A stretch of 64,000 bases of DNA from positions 2,108,001-2,172,000 of the forward strand of contig NZ_FNSR01000002.1 in NCBI RefSeq assembly GCF_900104845.1. The letters are read 5' to 3'. Source of the stretch: Paraburkholderia caballeronis (lineage in GTDB: Bacteria; Pseudomonadota; Gammaproteobacteria; Burkholderiales; Burkholderiaceae). The notes under the pieces are model-generated. The model saw only the letters and a program-made list of their open reading frames with translations, had not been told where the DNA came from and did not search any database. Within the stretch, counting starts at the first letter, position 1. Each line of letters starts with the position of its first letter. Positions 52,675 through 60,983 of this stretch are shown piece by piece. The translations under genes and the position numbers were made by a program.

Positions 52675-53336
52675 ACGGCGAACCGACGACATTCGATACG
52701 CCGCGCGCCGGCGACGGACACGACGAACTCCTCGCGTATCTGCGCGGCGAACTGAGCCGCGAGCGGACCAGCGAACTCGCGCGCCGCCTTGCCGTGTCGC
52801 CGGCGCTGCGCGACGAACTCGCATGGCTGCGCGCAGCCGGCGAACTGGTGCAGGCCGAGCGGACCGACGCGAGCGCCGATGTTGCGTTTGCGAAACTCGA
52901 AGCCGCGCTAGCGCAATCGCCGGTGCTGAACCCGCGCGCGCGGCGCTCGTGGTTCGCGAAGCTCGGCGACCTGATGCGCGATTACATGCACGTGTTGCAG
53001 CCGGCGTTCATCGCGCTCGTCGTCGTGCAGACCGGCGTGATCGGTTATCTGCTGAACGTGGACGATCGCATCGAGAGTCCCGCCGTCGTGCGCGGCGGCG
53101 GCGCGTCGTGCTTCGACGTATGGATTACGCCGCGCGCGGACGTCAGCATCGGCTCGCTGCGCGACTGGGTGCTGCAATACGGCGGCTCGATCGCGGCCGG
53201 TCCCGATTCGCAGGGGCGTCTGCGCATCGCGCTGCCGGATCGCGACGCGTCGGCCGGCTTCGCGCACGACGCGGCGGCCGCGCGCATCGCGGAGCGCGTC
53301 GAGCGCACGGTGCAATGCGGAGCGGCCACCCCATGA
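52671..53336 (+). CDS. Membrane-bound anti-sigma factor
   Basis: Protein (221 aa) with three parts. Residues 17-60 form an anti-sigma helical bundle (DELLAYLRGELSRERTSELA, then LAVSPALRDELAWLRAAGEL) like RskA/FecR-type cytoplasmic domains but without the zinc Cys/His pair. Residues about 108-128 are one transmembrane helix. Residues 147-216 are a periplasmic domain bounded by Cys147 and Cys216, containing LRDWVLQYGGSIAAGPDSQG, the motif of anti-sigma tails. The next gene's product has a paralogous tail. The ATG overlaps the sigma-factor stop. It should hold the sigma factor at the membrane until a periplasmic signal releases it. Confidence 0.82.
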   Translation: MNGEPTTFDTPRAGDGHDELLAYLRGELSRERTSELARRLAVSPALRDELAWLRAAGELVQAERTDASADVAFAKLEAALAQSPVLNPRARRSWFAKLGDLMRDYMHVLQPAFIALVVVQTGVIGYLLNVDDRIESPAVVRGGGASCFDVWITPRADVSIGSLRDWVLQYGGSIAAGPDSQGRLRIALPDRDASAGFAHDAAAARIAERVERTVQCGAATP

Positions 53337-53761
53337 GCGCGAAACCGGCGGGGCTGATCGATGGCGCGGCGCGGTGGATCAACAGCAAGGCCGCGTTCGT
53401 GCTCGCGTTCATGCTGGTGCTCGCGGGACTCACGATGGCGCTCGGCCGCACGGCCGCGACGTTCGCCGGCGCGAACGGGCACAGCGCGACGCGCGGCGCG
53501 ACGGGCGGCCCGTGCGGCGAAGTGCTCGCGTGGTTCGAGCCGGACGCGCGGCTGAAATCGGTCGACGACTTCCTCACGCAGTTTGGCGCGACGATCGTCG
53601 GCGGCCCGGACGAAGAGGGTGCGTATCAACTGCACTTCGGCGCGCTGTCGCTCGACGACGCGTTGCGGGTCAGCGCGCATGCGCCGGCGTTCTCGCGCAC
53701 GCGCGCGAACGCGCGATGCACGGCCGCGGAGCCGTCCGTGCCGATCGGAAACGCGTCGTGA
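53333..53761 (+). CDS. Small membrane protein with an anti-sigma-like periplasmic domain
   Basis: Protein (142 aa) with one transmembrane helix at about 19-38 and a short cytoplasmic N-terminus that is too small to bind a sigma factor. Its periplasmic domain, Cys61 to Cys129, aligns with residues 147-216 of the anti-sigma factor: C-x-x-V, then FLTQFGATIVGGPDEEGAYQL against WVLQYGGSIAAGPDSQGRLRI, and Cys pairs 68 and 69 residues apart. It may compete with, or pair with, the anti-sigma tail. I know of no named family. It starts with an ATG overlapping the anti-sigma stop and ends in a GTGA overlap. Confidence 0.75.
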   Translation: MSAKPAGLIDGAARWINSKAAFVLAFMLVLAGLTMALGRTAATFAGANGHSATRGATGGPCGEVLAWFEPDARLKSVDDFLTQFGATIVGGPDEEGAYQLHFGALSLDDALRVSAHAPAFSRTRANARCTAAEPSVPIGNAS

Positions 53762-55467
53762 GCGCGGCCGCGCCGTTGCCGGCGGGCCGCGGTTCCAGCC
53801 GCTGGTTCGTCGAGGCGCTCGCCGCAGTCGTCGTCACGCTCGGCTGCGCGACCGAATACGTCGCGCTCGGCGCGCAGGCAACGTCCGCGCTGCCGGGCGC
53901 GCAGGCCGCCGCGTACGGCGTGCTGCTCGGCATCCTGACCGCGGTGATCGGCGTGCCGCTCGCGTCGCTGACGATCAGCACGCGGCCGATGATCTCCGGC
54001 CCGCGCGTCGCGTCGACGATCCTGATGTCGAGCCTCGTCGCGCGGCTGCTCGGCGACGGTTCGGCCGCGACGCTCGGCATGCGCGGGATCGTTGCGCTCG
54101 CGTGCTGCGCGGTCGTCGTCGCCGGTGTCGTGCAGCTTGCGCTCGGCGCGTTGCGCGGCGGCTCGCTGGTGCGCATGGTGCCGGCGCCGGTACTGTCCGG
54201 CTTGCTGTTCGGCGTCGCGGGGCTCGCGATGCAGGACCAGTTCGCGTTCGTCGCCGGCTGCGTGATCGACTGGCATGTCGCCGCGATCGGCATCGCGACA
54301 GTCGGCGTCGCCGCGCATTTCGGCTGGAAGATGCTGTGCCGGCGCGTCGCCCGGCGGGTCGCGCTGCCGCCCGGCCTGTCGCTGTTCGCCGCGCTGCTCG
54401 CGTCGGCCGCGTGTTATTACGCGGCGGTCGGCGTGCTGCCGTTGCCGCCGTCCACCTGCCGCCTCGTCGGCATCGCCGGGCTCGACCTGCATGCGTGGCG
54501 GCCGTTCGATGCCGGCGTGTGGCGCATGGTGGCGGATATTGCCGATGCGAAACTCTGGATCCTCGTGCTCGGTTATGGCGCGCTGATCGGCGTCATCTCG
54601 TCGATCGACACGGTGATCGCGGTGTCGAGCATCGAAGCGCAGACGCACCGGCGCGGCTCCGTCAATCACGATCTGCTCGGCTTCGGCGCGGTCAACGTGC
54701 TGCTCGGCGCGCTGACGCTGCTGCCGTGCGTCGGTTCGGTCACGCGCTCGGGGATGGCGATTGCGGCCGGCGCGCGCACGCGCGCGGTCGCGTGGCTGCA
54801 TGCGGCGCTGGTGCTGGTCGCGTTGACCGTCGGGCTGCGTTTCGTCGCGATGCTGCCGAAGCTGTCCGCGGCGGTCGTCGTGATCGCGATGTCGCTCGAC
54901 ATGATCGACGACTGGTCGAAGCAGCTCACGACGCTCGCGTTCAGCGACCGCGAGCCGCGCGGCGTGATCGGCGGCGCGATGTGGCTGTTCGCGGTCGAGG
55001 CGGCGGCGACGCTCGCGACCGGGCAACCGAGCATCGGTTTCGCGGCGGGCTGCGCGGCGGGCGTGCTGCTCGCGTGGCCGTCGCCGCGCACGCTCGCCGT
55101 ATCGTTCGCGCAGCGCGGCGATACGCTGGCCGCGAGCGCCGATGGCGCGCTGCTCTGCTACAACGCGGACACGCGGCTCGTTGCGCCGCTGCTGAAACGC
55201 ATCGACGCGGAGCCTGCGCCGGCCCGCGTCGCGCTCGACCTGACCGGCGTGCGGCGGATCGATGCGACCGCCTGCCGGGCGCTCGCGCAGTTCGACCGGC
55301 TGTGCACGATGCGCGGCGTCGAGTCGACGTTCGTGCTGCCGTCGTCGCGGAACGGCGGAGAGGAAGTTGCCGATGCGCTACGGCTTTTTCTGCGGCTCGA
55401 CGCGCTGAAATTTTCGGACGAACGCGGGGACGTCGAAGCCGGCACGCGCATGGAGGTATCGGCGTGA
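53758..55467 (+). CDS. SulP-like permease with a C-terminal STAS domain
   Basis: Inner-membrane protein (569 aa) with about 11-12 helices in residues 15-450 (ISTRPMISGPRVASTILMSS near residue 77 and the GVISSIDTVIAVSSIEAQTH segment, as in SulP carriers). Residues about 475-560 form a STAS domain: RVALDLTGVRRIDATACRALAQF, the anti-anti-sigma-type fold. SulP carriers take sulfate, bicarbonate or dicarboxylates; here the place between signalling genes suggests a sensor role. A GTG start overlaps the previous stop as GTGA. Confidence 0.85.
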   Translation: MSAAAPLPAGRGSSRWFVEALAAVVVTLGCATEYVALGAQATSALPGAQAAAYGVLLGILTAVIGVPLASLTISTRPMISGPRVASTILMSSLVARLLGDGSAATLGMRGIVALACCAVVVAGVVQLALGALRGGSLVRMVPAPVLSGLLFGVAGLAMQDQFAFVAGCVIDWHVAAIGIATVGVAAHFGWKMLCRRVARRVALPPGLSLFAALLASAACYYAAVGVLPLPPSTCRLVGIAGLDLHAWRPFDAGVWRMVADIADAKLWILVLGYGALIGVISSIDTVIAVSSIEAQTHRRGSVNHDLLGFGAVNVLLGALTLLPCVGSVTRSGMAIAAGARTRAVAWLHAALVLVALTVGLRFVAMLPKLSAAVVVIAMSLDMIDDWSKQLTTLAFSDREPRGVIGGAMWLFAVEAAATLATGQPSIGFAAGCAAGVLLAWPSPRTLAVSFAQRGDTLAASADGALLCYNADTRLVAPLLKRIDAEPAPARVALDLTGVRRIDATACRALAQFDRLCTMRGVESTFVLPSSRNGGEEVADALRLFLRLDALKFSDERGDVEAGTRMEVSA

Positions 55468-56873
55468 AGTGGATCGCCGGGTTCGTCCAGGCGCTGCTGG
55501 CAGGCGTCGCGTTGCTGCTGGTGCCGATCGGAAACAACGCGCAGGCTGCGGCTGCCGTTGCCGCGAGCGGCGGCAAAGTGGCGCTCGTGATCGGCAACAG
55601 CGGTTATGGCGGCGCGGATCGCCTGCTGTCGCCGGCCAACGACGCGAAGCTGATCGGCGATACGTTGAAGCAGCTCGGCTTCGATACGCGCGTCGATTAC
55701 GATCTGTCGCAGGACGAGTTCAACGCATCGGTCGACTGGCTTGCCGGACGCGCGCGCGGCGCGCGGGTCGTCGTGTTCTATTACGCGGGGCATGGCTTCG
55801 AATCCGGCGGCGACAATTTTCTGGTGCCGGTCAAGACGGGTTTCGCGATCAACGCGATGACGCGCCTCGATCTGCTCGAACATGCGGTGCGGCTGAATAC
55901 GGTGCGCACGCGCGTGAAGGCGGCGGGACCGGCCGCGTTCGTCGCGCTGATCGACGCGTGCCGCGTGCCGTCGCGCGGGCCGGGCGGCGCGACGCTGAAA
56001 CACGAGACGGTTGCGCGCGGCGAACTGATTGCGTTTTCGACGGCGGACCAGGCGTCCGCATACGATTCGATGCGCACGTTCGGCACGGCGGTGGACGACG
56101 GCCCCTTCGCCTATTACCTCGCGATGTACCTGAAAGCGCCTGACGCGACGATCAAGGGCGCGCTCGAACAGACGCAGCAGCAGGTCAGCGACCTGACGCT
56201 GGGGCGGCAGCGGCCGTGGATAGCGAGCGGCCTGCTCGGCGACGTGACGATGGCGCAGGCGTATGCGAGTCCGCTGCCGGCGCCGGTTGCGGCTGTGCCG
56301 CGCAGCGGGCCGACGCGTGGCGCAGCCACGGCGCCAGCCGCGGCCGACGACTGGCGCGCGGCGCCGAAGATCGGCGCGACGCCGTTGCCGCAAACGGCCG
56401 ACACTGCGGCGGACCAGCGTTCGGATTCGTGGGACGACGCGGAATACCGGCTTACGATGGCGTCGCAGCACGCGGACCGCGAGGACATCGCCGCGCTGCG
56501 CGCGCGCGGCGACGACCCGGCTGCGTTGACGACGCTCGGCATGATCTACGAGGGCGGCTTCGGCGTGCGCAAGGACTCGCGCACGGCCGTTGCGTATTAT
56601 CGGCGCGCCGCGCAGAAGAACTATCCGATCGCGCAGACGCTGCTCGGCGAGGTGTATTTCGAAGGCAAGCTCGTGCCGCGCGACTATCACGAAGCGGAGA
56701 GGTGGCTGGCCCGCGCGGCCGCGCAGGACCATACGCGCGCGAAGCTTGATCTCGCGCAGTTGCGTGCGGAGCGCGGCCAGGGCGACGCGACGCAGAACTG
56801 GGCCAACGCGATCTCGTTGATGATGAAGAGCGTGAGCCGGCAGAGCCAGCGTCCGCCGCCGCCGGCCGATTGA
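55464..56873 (+). CDS. Exported caspase-like peptidase with Sel1 repeats
   Basis: Peptidase C14 family protein (469 aa). The signal peptide is residues 1-28 (hydrophobic, ending NNAQA), so it acts in the periplasm. The caspase fold starts KVALVIGNSGYGG; the catalytic His110 is in FYYAGHGFES and Cys166 in LIDACRVPSR. A Pro/Ala linker follows, and residues about 350-440 contain Sel1-type repeats (LTTLGMIYEGGFGVRKDSRTA, then LLGEVYFEGKLVPRDYHEAE), usual for partner binding. A GTG start overlaps the previous stop, with GGAGG upstream. Caspase-like proteins cleave after Arg, Lys or Asp; the target here is unknown, but the neighbouring anti-sigma factors are candidates. Confidence 0.88.
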   Translation: MKWIAGFVQALLAGVALLLVPIGNNAQAAAAVAASGGKVALVIGNSGYGGADRLLSPANDAKLIGDTLKQLGFDTRVDYDLSQDEFNASVDWLAGRARGARVVVFYYAGHGFESGGDNFLVPVKTGFAINAMTRLDLLEHAVRLNTVRTRVKAAGPAAFVALIDACRVPSRGPGGATLKHETVARGELIAFSTADQASAYDSMRTFGTAVDDGPFAYYLAMYLKAPDATIKGALEQTQQQVSDLTLGRQRPWIASGLLGDVTMAQAYASPLPAPVAAVPRSGPTRGAATAPAAADDWRAAPKIGATPLPQTADTAADQRSDSWDDAEYRLTMASQHADREDIAALRARGDDPAALTTLGMIYEGGFGVRKDSRTAVAYYRRAAQKNYPIAQTLLGEVYFEGKLVPRDYHEAERWLARAAAQDHTRAKLDLAQLRAERGQGDATQNWANAISLMMKSVSRQSQRPPPPAD

Positions 56874-56886
56874 TGGACCGCTTCGC

Positions 56887-56905
56887 GGCGCGCGCAATGC
56901 GCGCC
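56887..56905 (+). terminator. Hairpin after the caspase-like gene
   Basis: GGCGCGC (56887-56893) pairs with GCGCGCC (56899-56905) across five bases, followed by a T-rich stretch that includes two TTTT runs. It lies 14 bases after the stop and ends the five-gene operon. Confidence 0.5.
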
Positions 56906-56967
56906 GTGCCTGCTTTTGCTGCTCTTGCTGCTTTTACTACCGTCGGCAGCGGCTAGTGGCTCCGCAG

Positions 56968-57321
56968 CTAGTCGCGATGGCGGCGCAGCCGCTGCGCGAA
57001 CGTTTCGACCCAATCCACCAGCATCTGCCTGTCCTTCTGCGACAGGCCCCGCAGGCTGCGCGCGATCGCGAGCGCCTGGTCGTCGGCGCGCGTCGATGCG
57101 CCGGTCAGCAACTCCTCGGTCGCGCAGCCGAACAGCTCGGCCAGCTCCGCGAGCCGCACGACCGTCGGTATCGCGGTGCCGCGCTCCACGCGCGCGACCG
57201 CCTCCCGGCCGAGCGACAACTGCTCGGCCACCTGCTCCTGGGTCAGCCCTGCCTCGACGCGCTTGCGCGCGATCGTGCGGCCAACGGTTTCGGCCAGCGC
57301 CTGCGCTTCTTCCCGTTCCAT
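56968..57321 (-). CDS. XRE-family helix-turn-helix regulator
   Basis: Small DNA-binding protein (117 aa). The Cro/C1-type helix-turn-helix is at residues 14-68: GRTIARKRVEAGLTQEQVAE, then LSLGREAVARVERGTAIPTV and LAELFGCATEELL. The rest is a short helical tail with AIARSLRGLSQKDRQML. The ATG at 57321 has AGGATGAGG upstream; a longer frame to 57372 or 57393 lacks a site. It is convergent with the caspase operon and divergent from an orphan gene. Target unknown. Confidence 0.88.
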   Translation of the reverse strand: MEREEAQALAETVGRTIARKRVEAGLTQEQVAEQLSLGREAVARVERGTAIPTVVRLAELAELFGCATEELLTGASTRADDQALAIARSLRGLSQKDRQMLVDWVETFAQRLRRHRD

Positions 57322-57628
57322 ATCCTCATCCTGTCGTGCTACTCGAATAGTCGCATTGCTACTTGTTGACATACAGGGTGCATTAGGTTTCAATGCGACT
57401 TTAAAGGTAGCATCGTGATGCCGCGCAACCTGCGTTTACACGTGCGATGCCACGCGCCGTTGCGCCGGTATCCGCTATCGGCGCGAACGCCGCAAAAAAA
57501 TTCGCGATGGGCCGAACAAATTTCCCTCCCGGACGAATACATCAGCAGAGCGAGACGGACCAACGTCGATCGCGGCGCGCGGCAGGGGCCGGCGCATCAG
57601 TCAGGCAAGAAACCGGGGCATAGAGAGA
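57322..57628. other. Spacer between XRE and an orphan gene
   Basis: A 307-base AT-richer stretch than the surrounding DNA, with several T and A runs near 57350-57420 where an XRE operator might lie. No clear dyad or gene is seen. The frame open across it is Arg-rich and unsupported. Confidence 0.4.
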
Positions 57629-57928
57629 ATGATGGAATCCATCGCGCTGCAATTCCTTCTGGATACCGTACCTTCGAATTTCCATTCCGATACCAACGTG
57701 TTCGTCGCCGGATGCTTCATCTGCCTCGCGTGGCCGCAGATCGAAATTTCCGGAGGCGAATTGAAAGTCGTCGTGAATTGCCCGCGCGATAAAGGCGAAT
57801 TCGCGCGCGACGACACACCGCTCATTCCTTTTCTGAAGTCGTTTCCGGACGTGTGTCTATCGATCGTCGAAGCGCATCCGGCGCTTCGGCAGTCTTTTCT
57901 CGAATATTGCGGATCCGTTTCGCGATAA
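57629..57928 (+). CDS. Hypothetical protein of low GC content
   Basis: A 99-residue protein (98 from the second ATG) that I do not recognise. It has a hydrophobic N-terminal half (SIALQFLLDTVPSNF, then NVFVAGCFICLAWPQIEI) and a charged middle, with Cys pairs. Codon use and base content are more AT-rich than its neighbours, suggesting a recent arrival. GAGAGAATG gives a reasonable start. It is divergent from the XRE gene and followed by a lipoprotein gene, with no known partner. Confidence 0.55.
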   Translation: MMESIALQFLLDTVPSNFHSDTNVFVAGCFICLAWPQIEISGGELKVVVNCPRDKGEFARDDTPLIPFLKSFPDVCLSIVEAHPALRQSFLEYCGSVSR

Positions 57929-58001
57929 ATCGGCGTGCCGGGTGTTTCCGGCCGAATAACGGCGGCACGCCTGTTTCCTACTCTAACCACGCGTTGACTA
58001 T

Positions 58002-59294
58002 ATGAAATTTGCGAGGACCACCTTCCTGTGCGTTAGCACGACCTTGTCGATCCTGCTCGCCGCATGCGGCGGAGGCGGCGGAGACAGCAGCAACGGCTCG
58101 CCGTCGTCGCCGGGCTCGGGCGGCACGTCGTCGGGCAGCACGAATGTCGCGCCGCTGCAGTCCGGCTCCAGCTATGTCGGCACCGTCGGTTTCGGCGACA
58201 CGATCCGCGTCGATCTCGACCAGCCGGCCGCGGGCCAGTTGACGCTCACGTTCGTGAATTCGCAGTTCGGCCTCGCGGGCCAGGTCGTCGGCCACTATCA
58301 GATCAGCAATACCAACCAGATCGTCGTGTCCGGCCTCGCGGCCGGCACCGGCTCGACGCTGTCCGCCGCGCAGGCGTCGGCGCTGTCACTGTCGTTGACG
58401 CTCGCGAAGGACAGCGGCGGGGCCGGCCTGCTGAGCGGCTCGCTGTCGAACGTGCCGAACCTGCTCGGCGGCGGCGGGCTGCTGCAAGGGCAGCTTGCGC
58501 TGACGAACAACGGCGTGACGACGCTCGCCGCGCTCGCGGGCACCTACAGCCTCGTCGCGCTGGACGGCGATTTCTCGAAGAACGGCGTGCCGGTCGGCGC
58601 GCAGTCCCCGGAGGCCGGGCAGGTGCGGATCAATGCGGACGGCACGTCGCGCTTCTGCTTCGGCAAGGCGTATTCGGACACCTGCACGAACCTCGACACC
58701 GACACGGGCGCGACGCTCGTCGATACCGCGACGTTCACGGCCGATCCGGATCAGACCACGTATCCGGGCGCGTTCGACATGACGGTGAACGGTCAGCTCA
58801 ACGGTCGCGCGTTCGTGACGAAGCAGGGCGGCAACACGACGCTGTTCATCGACCGCTTCGGCACGTCGCCGGAAGGCACGCCGCGCACCGGCTCGATGAT
58901 CCTGACGTCCACCCGCACGCTGAACAGCACCGACTACGACGGTCAATGGGTCTGCACGGAGCCGGACACGACGGTGAACAACGTGCTGACCGGCAAGGCC
59001 GACGTGGTCCCGTCGACGTTCAGCGGTCAGCAGATGTCGAGTACGGACGGCACGCAGCATACGCCGCTGAACTACAACTCGGCGTTCGATCTGGACACGG
59101 CCGTGCGCACCGGCGCGGACCCGGTGATCGTGCAGGGCGTCGACGGGCTGATCGCCGCGCAGATTCCGCTGCAGACCGAGAAGGAAACGACGCTGCTGCT
59201 GCCGGTGAACAACACGACGATGTACTGGCTCGACGAGCCGAACGGTTCGGGTTTCTTCGTGATGGGGCTGTGCAGCAGGCAGGCGGCTCAATAA
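58002..59294 (+). CDS. Surface lipoprotein of unknown function
   Basis: Predicted lipoprotein (430 aa). The N-terminus MKFARTTFLCVSTTLSILLAAC carries a lipobox LLAAC with Cys near residue 22, followed by a Gly/Ser-rich linker, as in outer-membrane or surface lipoproteins. The rest is low in charge, rich in Thr, Gly and Asp, and likely beta-rich, with repeated patterns such as LAGTYSLVALDGDFSKNG and GQVRINADGTSRFCFGKAY. Burkholderia has families of such proteins with no assigned role. It follows the low-GC orphan by 73 bases. Confidence 0.75.
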   Translation: MKFARTTFLCVSTTLSILLAACGGGGGDSSNGSPSSPGSGGTSSGSTNVAPLQSGSSYVGTVGFGDTIRVDLDQPAAGQLTLTFVNSQFGLAGQVVGHYQISNTNQIVVSGLAAGTGSTLSAAQASALSLSLTLAKDSGGAGLLSGSLSNVPNLLGGGGLLQGQLALTNNGVTTLAALAGTYSLVALDGDFSKNGVPVGAQSPEAGQVRINADGTSRFCFGKAYSDTCTNLDTDTGATLVDTATFTADPDQTTYPGAFDMTVNGQLNGRAFVTKQGGNTTLFIDRFGTSPEGTPRTGSMILTSTRTLNSTDYDGQWVCTEPDTTVNNVLTGKADVVPSTFSGQQMSSTDGTQHTPLNYNSAFDLDTAVRTGADPVIVQGVDGLIAAQIPLQTEKETTLLLPVNNTTMYWLDEPNGSGFFVMGLCSRQAAQ

Positions 59295-59550
59295 CCCAAT
59301 GACGACTGGCCGGCGTGCGGGCGAATCGAATGCCGCTCATGCATTCGGATTGAGCCGGCATGCCGGTCATGCGGAAAATGCGTATCAAATGGGCGCAATG
59401 AAATCGATTTAACGACGAATTCCGGATCGCTCGAAAACGATTCATTGGCCGGTGGCGACTCTTGTTCTGCGAGGCTCAGAGGCCAGAATCCCGCTCGATC
59501 AGAAAAAAAGCACAGTCATATGCCCGCGTCGTAACGCCGTCTGAATCGTT

Positions 59551-60588
59551 TCAGCGGACGCCGCGCCGCCGGAACGCCCACCACCCGGCGAGCGCGGTGA
59601 AGCCCGCGACCAGCACCACCATCAGCCAGAAGCCGTGCCGGTTCTCGGCGAACGGTATGCCGCCGACGTTCATCCCGAAGAAGCCCGCGACGATGTTGAT
59701 CGGCAGCGCGAGCACGGTCACGAGCGTCAGCGTGAACAGCGTGCGGTTGTTCTGTTCTTCGAGGCGCGCGGCGATCTCTTCCTGCAACAGCTTGATCCGC
59801 TCGACCAGCCCGGCCATGTCGCCGAGCACGAGCGAAAACTCTTCGGTCGATTCGCGCAGGTCCTGCACGTCGTGCGTATGCAGCCACTGCGGCGGCCGCG
59901 CCAGCAGCCGGAACACGGAACCCGGTTCCGGCGCGAGCATTCGCTGCAGACGCACCAGCATCCGGCGCATCGTCGAAAGCGCATGGCGGCTCGCATGGGT
60001 CTTCGACGCGAGAAACTGGTCCTCGGCCTGGTCCACGTCGATGCTCGTGCGGCGCACGATCTGCACCATCAGGTCGGCCTGATCGCGCATCAGGTGAACC
60101 AGCAGTTCCGCCGGCGAGCGAAACGTTTCACCGTCGCGGACGAAACCGCGCAGCTTGTCGATCGAGCGCAGCGGCTTCAGCCGCGCGGTCACGAGGATGC
60201 GCCGGTGCGTGTAGGCCCACAGCGTCGCGATCTGCGACGGGATCAGTTCGAAGTCGAACATCACGTCGTTGATGACGGCAAGCAATGCGCCGTCCAGTTG
60301 CTCGATGCGCGTCGAATGCGAGCCTTCGACCAGCGCCTCGAAGAACGAATCCGGCAGTTCCAGATGCGTTCTCATCCAGTGCTCGCTGGCCGCGTGCGCG
60401 AGATTGAAATGCAGCCAGAAGAATTCCTCGTCGCTCCCGCCATGGCTGCCGGGAGCGGAGCCGCGCAATGCGTCCACGACGTCGCTGGCGCTGACGGGCA
60501 TGCCGGGTTTGCCCGGCGCAAAACGAAAGCCGCATATCAGCCCGGACATGTCGGCGCCGTAGGCGGTGATGGTAGAGGAGAGATTCAT
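59551..60588 (-). CDS. zntB: Zinc/metal transporter, CorA family (ZntB-like)
   Basis: Inner-membrane pentameric channel-type carrier (345 aa). The soluble N-domain (residues 1-270) is typical of ZntB, with HWMRTHLELPDSFFEAL and FRSPAELLVHLM. Two helices end the protein and the loop between them has GMN in FFGMNVGGIPFAE, the CorA-family signature, with no MPEL-like change. ZntB carries Zn2+ by proton-coupled uptake in current models and was earlier called an efflux channel. The start MNLSSTITAYG at 60588 has no strong ribosome site. Confidence 0.9.
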   Translation of the reverse strand: MNLSSTITAYGADMSGLICGFRFAPGKPGMPVSASDVVDALRGSAPGSHGGSDEEFFWLHFNLAHAASEHWMRTHLELPDSFFEALVEGSHSTRIEQLDGALLAVINDVMFDFELIPSQIATLWAYTHRRILVTARLKPLRSIDKLRGFVRDGETFRSPAELLVHLMRDQADLMVQIVRRTSIDVDQAEDQFLASKTHASRHALSTMRRMLVRLQRMLAPEPGSVFRLLARPPQWLHTHDVQDLRESTEEFSLVLGDMAGLVERIKLLQEEIAARLEEQNNRTLFTLTLVTVLALPINIVAGFFGMNVGGIPFAENRHGFWLMVVLVAGFTALAGWWAFRRRGVR

Positions 60589-60983
60589 GGTCGTCTGGCC
60601 GCAGCGGAATTCATCGCGGAGCGAACAGGGCGCGGACACGAACGCCGATGCGGGCTGTCGCGGCGCGGCCCGGCAGGGCCGGCGCAACCGCTAGCCGCAC
60701 GGCATTCGGGGCCGATCCTGCGGTCTGCGGCAGTCTAGCATTCCAGGATGGCTTTTTCCATGCGTTCCCGGCGCTGCGGGAGATCGGGTTGACGATCGGA
60801 AAAAGCGCGCCCGCGCGGGCTGAACGGTCGTTTCCGATCGGGAACCCGGCGGCTTTGCGGAAGTTTCGAACCGGAAACGGACGGGCCGTTCGTTGGCGGG
60901 AGCGGGTTCCGCGGGTGCGGTCGGTCTGCCGGCTTTGGGCTGCGCGGCGTGTGGCCGCGTTGCTTCGATGCCGCGGATTCGGC
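60589..60983. other. 395-base spacer between zntB and the AraC gene
   Basis: This lies between two minus-strand genes. It has TTTCCGATCGG (60831-60841), another copy of the repeated motif, with a near-copy, ACGATCGGAA, just upstream. Two inverted repeats can be drawn but none is a clear terminator. No gene is supported; one long plus-strand frame across it is the antisense of the AraC gene. Confidence 0.4.

Noticed and set aside
52045..56873. Type III-E CRISPR-like reading of the caspase and sigma genes
   Set aside because: No effector, no repeat array and no Csx30-like protein; the caspase is exported, unlike the cytoplasmic CRISPR protein. Only the general logic is similar.
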